Shown: positions 7,205 through 11,775 of the stretch, in pieces
How positions within the stretch are numbered: the first letter of the stretch is position 1
How the letters are laid out: every line of letters starts with the position of its first letter
Assembly: GCA_026193125.1 (NCBI GenBank)
Contig: JAPHSC010000304.1
Span: forward strand, 1 to 11,775
Direction of reading: 5' to 3'
Origin: Gammaproteobacteria bacterium
GTDB taxonomy: Bacteria; Pseudomonadota; Gammaproteobacteria; Steroidobacterales; BM003
Length of the DNA: 11,775 nucleotides
Translations under genes and position numbers: made by a program
The notes under the pieces: generated by a model
The model's database searches: none
Told to the model about the DNA's origin: nothing
Seen by the model: the letters and a program-made list of their open reading frames with translations, nothing else

Positions 7205-8463
7205 GTATCGAGGGCGTGTCGAAAGGCCTGTTGGAATTTGCTTTCTATTATCCCCTGTTCATGACTTACGTCTGGATGATAGGCGCGGTGTATTATTTCT
7301 ACTATCGCGAAAATTCGGATCACCGCCGCTTCGATGACCCGCCCGGACTCACCCATACGCCACCGGTCAGCTACCTGGTCCCCTGTCACAACGAGGGTGA
7401 TAACGCGCGGGAAACTATCCAGGCGTTGCTGGAGCAGGACTACCCGGAATTCGAGATTATTGCGATCAATGATTGCAGCAGCGATGAGACGGCGGCCATC
7501 CTTGATGAAATGGCCGGCCTGGATCCCCGGGTTCGGGTTATTCACTTCGCGAAGAACCAGGGTAAGGCCATGGGTCTGCGTATGGGTGCGCTCGCCTCTC
7601 GACATGAGATTCTCATCTGCCTGGATGGCGACGCCCTGCTTGACCGTCATGCTACGCGCTGGATCGTGCGTCATTTCAACGATGGACCACGGGTGGGCGC
7701 AGTAACCGGCAATCCGCGTATCCGCAATCGAACCTCCCTGCTGGGTAAAATCCAGGTCGGTGAATTCTCCTCGATCATCGGCATGATCAAGCGTGCCCAG
7801 CGCATTTATGGCCGGGTGTTCACCGTCTCCGGGGTGGTTGCCGCCTTCCGCAAGGCAGCACTGCAGAAGGTCGGCTACTGGGACCTGAACATGGTTACCG
7901 AGGACATCGATATCAGCTGGAGGCTGCAGTCCAATCACTGGGATGTGCGTTACGAGCCGAATGCCCTGTGTTGGATATTGATGCCCGAAACGCTGCGTGG
8001 ACTATGGCGCCAGCGGCTACGTTGGGCCCAGGGTGGCCTGGAGGTCTTTCTGCGCTACCGGTCCTCCCTGATGCAATGGAAGAAGCGACGCATCTGGTTG
8101 GTAGCCATTGAACTGGTGGTCAGCACCGCCTGGGCACACCTGATCGCCATCATCTTCCTGGTAGCGGCACTGGGACTTTTCGTGGAGCTTCCTTCGTACC
8201 TGCGCGGTGCCGCTTTCCTGCCGGGCTGGTCTGGCGTGGTTCTCGGGGCCACGTGCCTGCTGCAATTTGGTATTTCACTGGGCATAGACAGTCGCTATGA
8301 ACCACGCCTGGGTCGTTACTACTACTGGATGATCTGGTATCCCATGATCTACTGGACCATTCAGACCGCAGCAACGCTGGTTGCCCTGCCGAGGGCACTG
8401 TGGAAACCAGCCAATCAACGTGCCATCTGGGTCAGCCCGGATCGCGGCATCAGGTCGGAATAG
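7201..8463 (+). CDS. pgaC: PNAG synthase, family 2 glycosyltransferase PgaC
   Basis: PgaC is the processive inner-membrane glycosyltransferase that polymerises UDP-GlcNAc into poly-beta-1,6-GlcNAc, together with PgaD. The 420 residues show all GT2 processive-synthase signatures: D91 in INDCSSDET, DGD at 142-144, TED at 233-235 and QRLRW at 271-275. The stretches GAVTGNPRIRNR (166-177) and WILMPETL (258-265) and the C-terminal WVSPDRGI are hallmarks of PgaC/IcaA. One membrane helix is visible before the catalytic domain (~12-35) and about three after it (~299-330, 342-362, 375-398). E. coli PgaC has 441 residues and, as I recall it, an extra N-terminal helix that is missing here; the arrangement is nearer to staphylococcal IcaA (412). 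The start overlaps the pgaB stop by ATGA. In E. coli, cyclic di-GMP activates the PgaC-PgaD complex allosterically. Cellulose or hyaluronan synthase was considered, but the operon and the motifs argue for PNAG. Confidence 0.97.
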   Translation: MSIEGVSKGLLEFAFYYPLFMTYVWMIGAVYYFYYRENSDHRRFDDPPGLTHTPPVSYLVPCHNEGDNARETIQALLEQDYPEFEIIAINDCSSDETAAILDEMAGLDPRVRVIHFAKNQGKAMGLRMGALASRHEILICLDGDALLDRHATRWIVRHFNDGPRVGAVTGNPRIRNRTSLLGKIQVGEFSSIIGMIKRAQRIYGRVFTVSGVVAAFRKAALQKVGYWDLNMVTEDIDISWRLQSNHWDVRYEPNALCWILMPETLRGLWRQRLRWAQGGLEVFLRYRSSLMQWKKRRIWLVAIELVVSTAWAHLIAIIFLVAALGLFVELPSYLRGAAFLPGWSGVVLGATCLLQFGISLGIDSRYEPRLGRYYYWMIWYPMIYWTIQTAATLVALPRALWKPANQRAIWVSPDRGIRSE

Positions 8464-8471
8464 GCGCAGCC

Positions 8472-8987
8472 ATGGTTGATTCCTTCCAGCCCCCCATCAT
8501 CAGCGCACCGCACCTGTTGTCCAAGAGTAGACAAGTCCGGGAGCGCGCTGTAACGGCCTTGATGTGGACACTTTACGCCTACCTGTGGACGCCGCTGCTA
8601 AGCTTGCTGGCGTGGTGGACCGGGCTGGACATCGCTTATGAAACCATGGTGGAAAGCGGCGGCTGGGAAGGCTTGCTTAGCGTCGCACGCTGGTATGGCA
8701 TCAGTATTGGACTGATTTTTGTGACGATCGCGGCCTGGTCCAACAGTAACCGGCGCCGTTTTCGCAACAAGGAGAAGCGGCAATTTATTCCACCGGTCAG
8801 CGATCAGGACCTGATGCTGCGATTTTCAGTGAACTCGGGACAACTGGAGGTGATGCGCGGAGCCGGCATCATGACCATAGAACTCGACGAGGGTGGCAAT
8901 ATCCTCGCCGTCACTGCCTCGTCAATGCCGCGGGTGACGACAACAGAAACGTCAGCGCCAGCACTGGAAACAATAGCCTTGAATTAA
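8472..8987 (+). CDS. pgaD: PNAG synthase accessory membrane protein PgaD
   Basis: PgaD is the small inner-membrane partner of PgaC; in E. coli the two proteins together bind cyclic di-GMP and are stable only as a complex. The 171 residues contain two membrane helices, ~27-50 (MWTLYAYLWTPLLSLLAWW) and ~72-90, followed by a basic NRRRFRNKEKR stretch (93-103) and a cytoplasmic tail. The tryptophan-rich first helix, the basic segment after the second helix and the final gene position in the operon are the family's marks. E. coli PgaD has 137 residues; here a few residues are added at the N-terminus and a threonine- and alanine-rich tail of ~20 residues at the C-terminus. The ATG at 8472 follows the pgaC stop by eight bases, with only a weak AGG as ribosome-binding site; an upstream in-frame ATG at 8400 lies within pgaC and adds no recognisable sequence. 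The last 77 bases overlap a minus-strand ORF. Confidence 0.93.
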   Translation: MVDSFQPPIISAPHLLSKSRQVRERAVTALMWTLYAYLWTPLLSLLAWWTGLDIAYETMVESGGWEGLLSVARWYGISIGLIFVTIAAWSNSNRRRFRNKEKRQFIPPVSDQDLMLRFSVNSGQLEVMRGAGIMTIELDEGGNILAVTASSMPRVTTTETSAPALETIALN

Positions 8988-9093
8988 TCAGGTCGAGCTG
9001 GGCCAGAATAAGACCGGGATACATCAGCAAGGTCGCCACCGCCAGGTACACGGCAACGCTGAGTAAACGACGCAAATGACGTTGCCAAACCAT
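8911..9093 (-). CDS. Putative small membrane protein, convergent with pgaD
   Basis: I do not recognise this 60-residue protein. It starts MVWQRHLRR, then has two hydrophobic segments, ~10-33 and ~39-57, joined by a short polar linker (QLDLINSR). A basic N-terminus followed by a hydrophobic hairpin suggests a small inner-membrane protein with both ends in the cytoplasm. Support for a real gene: AGAGGA nine bases before the ATG (9103-9108) and a TTGACC/TATACT promoter-like pair further upstream, with 106 of its bases outside any other gene. Against: it is short, overlaps the last 77 bases of pgaD tail-to-tail, and hydrophobic reading frames can arise by chance opposite polar ones. The overlap falls only on the variable tail of PgaD (residues ~147-171). 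Conservation cannot be tested here. Confidence 0.42.
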   Translation of the reverse strand: MVWQRHLRRLLSVAVYLAVATLLMYPGLILAQLDLINSRLLFPVLALTFLLSSPAALTRQ

Positions 9094-9141
9094 GCAGCCC
9101 TGTCCTCTAACGGTGATTGGGATAATGCAGTAACAGCACTA

Positions 9142-9172
9142 AGTATAGGCCTCATGCAGGTTACCGGGTCAA
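9142..9172 (-). promoter_or_regulatory. Possible sigma70-type promoter of the small membrane ORF
   Basis: Read on the minus strand, TTGACC (9167-9172, five of six consensus bases) and TATACT (9142-9147, five of six) are separated by 19 bases, two more than optimal. Transcription would begin near 9135 and give a leader of about 40 bases before the ATG at 9093. Confidence 0.4.
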
Positions 9173-9183
9173 GACGGCCGCGC

Positions 9184-9210
9184 AAGAAAACCTGCTGCAA
9201 TGCAGCAGGT
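9184..9210 (-). terminator. Hairpin with T-run, possible minus-strand terminator or operator
   Basis: ACCTGCTGCA and TGCAGCAGGT form a perfect palindrome around a single central base at 9200 (9190-9210). On the minus strand it is followed directly by TTTCTTG, so with the last stem base the tail reads TTTTCTT, as in a rho-independent terminator. No T-run follows on the plus strand. A terminator here would end minus-strand transcripts entering from the bkd side and insulate the small ORF. No minus-strand gene is visible upstream of it, so a regulator-binding palindrome for the flanking promoters is an equal possibility. Confidence 0.4.
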
Positions 9211-9343
9211 GCTGACATTAACGCTGTAATACTCGAGAAATACGGGAAACTGCGGTGTATGCACGCACCAAATTCTCCAGCCATGTAAAATATGCGCCAC
9301 GCTCAGGCGGATCCCTAACCGCAATACCAAGGTTGAGTCAGAC

Positions 9344-10582
9344 ATGATCCAAAAATCCCGTTTACATATACCGCATCCACCGGCAAGACCGGGAGAGGCT
9401 CCAGACTTCAGCTACCTGAAAATTTCTGCGCCCGGGGAAGTGCCACGACCCGACGTGAATACCCCCGCCATGGAGATGGCCGACCTGGCGCATAGCATGG
9501 TCAGGGTCCTCAAGGACGACGACAAGACGACCGGACCATGGAACCCTCACCTGGAACCCGAAGTGCTGCAGGTTGGCCTGCGTCACATGATGCTGACCCG
9601 TGCTTTCGATGATCGTATGCAACGGGTCCAGCGCCAGGGCAAGATTTCCTTCTATATAAAGTCTACCGGTGAAGAAGCCGTTGCGGTGGCCCAGTGCATG
9701 GCGCTGCGTCCCGGCGATATGCTGTTCCCCTCCTACCGCCAACAGGGTCTGCAGATTGCCCGCGGGCGCAAGCTTGTCGACCTGATGTGCCAGTGCCTGT
9801 CCAACACTCGGGACATGTGCAAGGGTCGCCAGATGCCCATCATGTATCACAGCCGCGAGGGTAACCTGTTTTCCATTTCCGGAAACTTGACCACCCAGTA
9901 CCCACAGGCGGTAGGCTGGGCCATGGCCGCGGCCATGAAGGGCGAGGACAACCTGGCCGCTTCCTGGATCGGTGACGGCAGCACCGCGGAACCGGACTTT
10001 CATCATGCCCTGACCTTTGCCTCGGTATACCAGGCACCGGTAATTCTCAACGTGGTCAACAATCAGTGGGCTATCTCGACCTTCCAGGCATTTGCCGGTG
10101 GTGGGCGCGAACCTTTCGCCGCCCGGGGACTGGGATACGGCATTCCCGGCATCCGCGTAGATGGCAACGATTTCCTGGCGGTTTACGCGGTCACCGAGTG
10201 GGCGGCAGAGCGGGCCAGGACCGGCGCCGGACCGACACTGATCGAGCACGTGACCTATCGCGCATCGGCCCATTCCACCAGTGACGATCCATCCCGCTAT
10301 CGCCCCAAGGAAGATTCAGAATCCTGGCCCCTGGGCGACCCCATCAAGCGTCTCAAACAGTATCTGGTGCAGCTTGGCGTGTGGACCGAAAAGCAACACA
10401 AGGCGCTTGAGTTGGAACTGGAGAAGCACGCGTCTGACAGCTGGAAAGAGGCCGTCACCTACGGAACAATGAGCGAGGGCCCCGCGCTGGATCCAAGCGA
10501 CATGTTTGAGGATGTCTACAAGGAAATACCCGAGCACTTGAAGAGGCAACGGGAACAGATGCTGGCCGAGGGGGGCAAATAA
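9344..10582 (+). CDS. bkdA1: Branched-chain 2-oxoacid dehydrogenase E1 subunit alpha
   Basis: With the beta subunit this forms the thiamine-diphosphate-dependent E1 of the branched-chain 2-oxoacid dehydrogenase complex. E1 decarboxylates the 2-oxoacids derived from Val, Leu and Ile and passes the acyl group to lipoyl-E2. The 412 residues match the length of Pseudomonas BkdA1 (~410). The thiamine-diphosphate motif runs from GDG (210-212) to NN (239-240). STGEEAVAV (107-115) and the loop AHSTSDDPSRYRP (309-321), equivalent to the phosphorylation loop of mitochondrial E1-alpha, are typical of the branched-chain enzyme rather than pyruvate dehydrogenase. The long N-terminal arm (~1-70, PDFSYLKISAPGEVPRP) is also typical of BkdA1. 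The ATG at 9344 has only a weak GAG upstream. The gene is followed by bkdA2 after two bases. A dehydrogenase for another 2-oxoacid is possible but less likely. Confidence 0.94.
   Translation: MIQKSRLHIPHPPARPGEAPDFSYLKISAPGEVPRPDVNTPAMEMADLAHSMVRVLKDDDKTTGPWNPHLEPEVLQVGLRHMMLTRAFDDRMQRVQRQGKISFYIKSTGEEAVAVAQCMALRPGDMLFPSYRQQGLQIARGRKLVDLMCQCLSNTRDMCKGRQMPIMYHSREGNLFSISGNLTTQYPQAVGWAMAAAMKGEDNLAASWIGDGSTAEPDFHHALTFASVYQAPVILNVVNNQWAISTFQAFAGGGREPFAARGLGYGIPGIRVDGNDFLAVYAVTEWAAERARTGAGPTLIEHVTYRASAHSTSDDPSRYRPKEDSESWPLGDPIKRLKQYLVQLGVWTEKQHKALELELEKHASDSWKEAVTYGTMSEGPALDPSDMFEDVYKEIPEHLKRQREQMLAEGGK
10568..10575 (+). promoter_or_regulatory. Ribosome-binding site of bkdA2
   Basis: GAGGGGGG lies within the last codons of bkdA1, nine bases before the ATG at 10585. 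Confidence 0.65.
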
Positions 10583-10584
10583 TC

Positions 10585-11598
10585 ATGGCACAGATGAACA
10601 TGATCCAGGCCCTGAATTCAGCCATGGACATTGCCTTGAGCAGGGATCCCAGCGTCGTCATCATGGGCGAGGATGTGGGCTATTTCGGCGGTGTGTTCCG
10701 CTGCACCGACGGGCTGCAAAGAAAGCACGGCGATCACCGCGTGCTGGATACCCCGATTGCCGAGGGTGGCATAGTGGGCACGGCGATTGGCATGGGTGTC
10801 AACGGTATGCGTCCGGTCGCCGAGATACAGTTTGCGGATTACATCTATCCGGCCTTCGACCAGATCGTTTCCGAACTTGCCCGTTTGCGTCACCGCAGCG
10901 CGGGTGACTTTTTTGCACCCATCACTATCCGCTCGCCGAGCGGCGGCGGTATTCGGGGCGGCCAGACCCACTCCCAGAGTCCGGAGGGTATCTTTACCCA
11001 TGTCTGCGGCATCAAGGTGGTCATGCCATCCAATCCATACGACGCCAAGGGTATGCTGCTAAGCGCCATTGAAGACGACGACCCGGTAGTGTTTTTTGAA
11101 CCCAAGCGTATCTATAACGGACCTTTCGACGGCGACCCGGACAAGCCGGCCAGGCCGTGGACCACTCACCCCAAGGGCGAGGTTCCTGAAGGGCACTACA
11201 CGGTACCGCTGGGCAAGGCGGAAATCGTACGCGCCGGCACAGATGCCACCATCGTCACCTACGGCACGATGGTGCACGTAGCGGTGGCCGCGACAGAAAA
11301 ATGCGGTATTGATGCCGAGATTATTGATGTGCGCAGCATGGCGCCGCTGGATGTCGCCACCCTTCGCACCTCGGTGGAAAAGACCGGCCGTTGCGTGATC
11401 GTGCACGAGGCTACACGTTTTAGTGGGTACGGGGCCGAACTTTCCGCCACTATCCAGGAAGAGTGCTTCTGGCACCTTGAAGCACCGATACAGCGCGTGG
11501 CCGGTTGGGATACGCCCTACCCGCACGCTTTTGAGTGGGAATACTTCCCTGGTCAGAAACGCATCATCAATGCTCTGCGTACCGTAATGGAGGCTTGA
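10585..11598 (+). CDS. bkdA2: Branched-chain 2-oxoacid dehydrogenase E1 subunit beta
   Basis: This is the beta subunit of the E1 heterotetramer; it completes the thiamine-diphosphate site and binds the E2 core. The 337 residues cover a whole E1-beta. Conserved features are GEDVGYFGGVFRCTDGL (28-44), the thiamine-activating glutamate E60 in TPIAEGG, QFADYIYPAFDQI (82-94), RSPSGGGIRGGQTHSQSPE (116-134), the C-terminal transketolase part with DVRSMAPLD (248-256), HEATRFSGYGAE (274-285), and RVAGWDTPYP (304-313). The YFGGVFR and GWDTPYPH stretches are characteristic of the branched-chain type. The gene starts two bases after the bkdA1 stop and ends one base before the E2 gene start, which indicates one operon and coupled translation giving equal amounts of the subunits. 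Confidence 0.96.
   Translation: MAQMNMIQALNSAMDIALSRDPSVVIMGEDVGYFGGVFRCTDGLQRKHGDHRVLDTPIAEGGIVGTAIGMGVNGMRPVAEIQFADYIYPAFDQIVSELARLRHRSAGDFFAPITIRSPSGGGIRGGQTHSQSPEGIFTHVCGIKVVMPSNPYDAKGMLLSAIEDDDPVVFFEPKRIYNGPFDGDPDKPARPWTTHPKGEVPEGHYTVPLGKAEIVRAGTDATIVTYGTMVHVAVAATEKCGIDAEIIDVRSMAPLDVATLRTSVEKTGRCVIVHEATRFSGYGAELSATIQEECFWHLEAPIQRVAGWDTPYPHAFEWEYFPGQKRIINALRTVMEA
11589..11593 (+). promoter_or_regulatory. Ribosome-binding site of the E2 gene
   Basis: GGAGG lies inside the end of bkdA2, six bases before the ATG at 11600. Confidence 0.8.
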
Positions 11599-11599
11599 A

Positions 11600-11775
11600 A
11601 TGAGTCAGTTTATATTCAAGCTCCCGGATCTGGGTGAAGGTACGGTCGAGGCAGAAATTGGCGAGTGGCACGTCAAGGTCGGGGACACCGTCAGCGAGGA
11701 CCAGGTCATCGTCGACATGATGACCGACAAGGCCGCGGTAGAAATTCCGTCGCCGGTCAGCGGTCGCATCCTTGC
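11600..11775 (+). CDS. bkdB: Branched-chain 2-oxoacid dehydrogenase E2 (lipoyl acyltransferase), partial
   Basis: These are the first 58 residues of the dihydrolipoyl acyltransferase core of the complex; the rest lies beyond the right edge. What is visible is the start of an N-terminal lipoyl domain: FKLPDLGEGTVEAEIGEW (6-23) and the lipoylation site DMMTDKAAVEIPSP, with lysine 44 as the residue that carries lipoate. E2 accepts the acyl group from E1 and transfers it to coenzyme A. The TDKA form of the lipoyl motif is usual for branched-chain and 2-oxoglutarate-type E2, and the position directly after bkdA2 favours the branched-chain type. The peripheral-subunit-binding and catalytic domains, and a possible lpdV-like E3 gene, would be expected downstream. 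Confidence 0.93.
   Translation, partial: MSQFIFKLPDLGEGTVEAEIGEWHVKVGDTVSEDQVIVDMMTDKAAVEIPSPVSGRIL

Larger units (their letters stand above)
8988..9343. other. Intergenic region between pgaD and bkdA1
   Basis: This 356-base gap has no plus-strand gene that I can support. From left to right it holds the 5' part of the putative minus-strand membrane ORF (to 9093), its promoter-like pair (9142-9172), a strong palindrome (9190-9210), and ~130 bases that must include the promoter of the bkd genes. There I see only a CTGACA at 9212-9217 and a TAAAAT at 9286-9291, not properly spaced with each other or with other boxes, so I do not call a bkd promoter. No rho-independent terminator for pgaD is visible on the plus strand. 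Confidence 0.6.

Noticed and set aside
7201..8463. pgaC as a cellulose or hyaluronan synthase
   Set aside because: The GNPRIR and WVSPDRG signatures and the adjacent deacetylase, porin and PgaD genes fit PNAG synthesis.
9024..9288. Open frames on both strands in the pgaD-bkdA1 gap (plus 9076-9288 and minus 9024-9284)
   Set aside because: They lack good ribosome-binding sites, and their products are low-complexity mixtures without hydrophobic or domain pattern. The palindrome at 9190-9210 lies inside both.
9362..10273. A 303-codon open frame on the minus strand opposite bkdA1
   Set aside because: It is fully antisense to a clearly conserved gene. Long antisense frames are common opposite GC-rich genes, and its product shows no recognisable domain.
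9344..11598. The E1 genes as pyruvate or acetoin dehydrogenase
   Set aside because: The long N-terminal arm of the alpha subunit, the STSDDPSRYRP loop and the YFGGVFR segment of the beta subunit point to the branched-chain enzyme.

Overview
The window looks like chromosomal DNA from a GC-rich proteobacterium, most likely a gammaproteobacterium. This rests on a complete four-gene pgaABCD-type operon with an outer-membrane porin, GC-rich third codon positions, and a Pseudomonas-style bkdA1-bkdA2-bkdB set. I see no phage, transposon, CRISPR or tRNA/rRNA signals. The genus cannot be fixed from the sequence alone; a marine group such as Halieaceae is only a guess.

Layout. (1) 1-2528, minus strand: the 5' part of an exported PPP-type metallophosphatase (cut by the left edge), preceded in transcription order by a 699-residue lipoprotein of the prolyl oligopeptidase family (S9). 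(2) 2529-2852: a divergent intergenic region with an A/T-tract inverted-repeat cluster. (3) 2853-8987, plus strand: pgaA, pgaB, pgaC and pgaD, overlapping or nearly so. They encode synthesis, partial deacetylation and export of poly-beta-1,6-N-acetyl-D-glucosamine (PNAG), a biofilm matrix polysaccharide. PgaC/PgaD polymerise at the inner membrane, PgaB deacetylates in the periplasm, and PgaA exports through the outer membrane. (4) 8911-9343: a gap that probably holds a small two-helix membrane-protein gene on the minus strand. It runs tail-to-tail into pgaD, with its own promoter-like and ribosome-binding sequences and a hairpin behind it. (5) 9344-11775, plus strand: E1-alpha, E1-beta and the start of lipoyl-E2 of a branched-chain 2-oxoacid dehydrogenase complex (Val/Leu/Ile catabolism), closely packed as an operon and cut by the right edge.

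The main systems are known ones: PNAG and BCKDH. The least explained items are the small convergent membrane ORF beside pgaD, the phased A/T-tract repeat upstream of pgaA, the lack of a clear ribosome-binding site for pgaA, a PgaC that lacks the first membrane helix of the E. coli protein and so resembles staphylococcal IcaA at its N-terminus, and a PgaB whose export signal does not carry a canonical lipobox. I did not find strong evidence for a wholly new multi-gene system.
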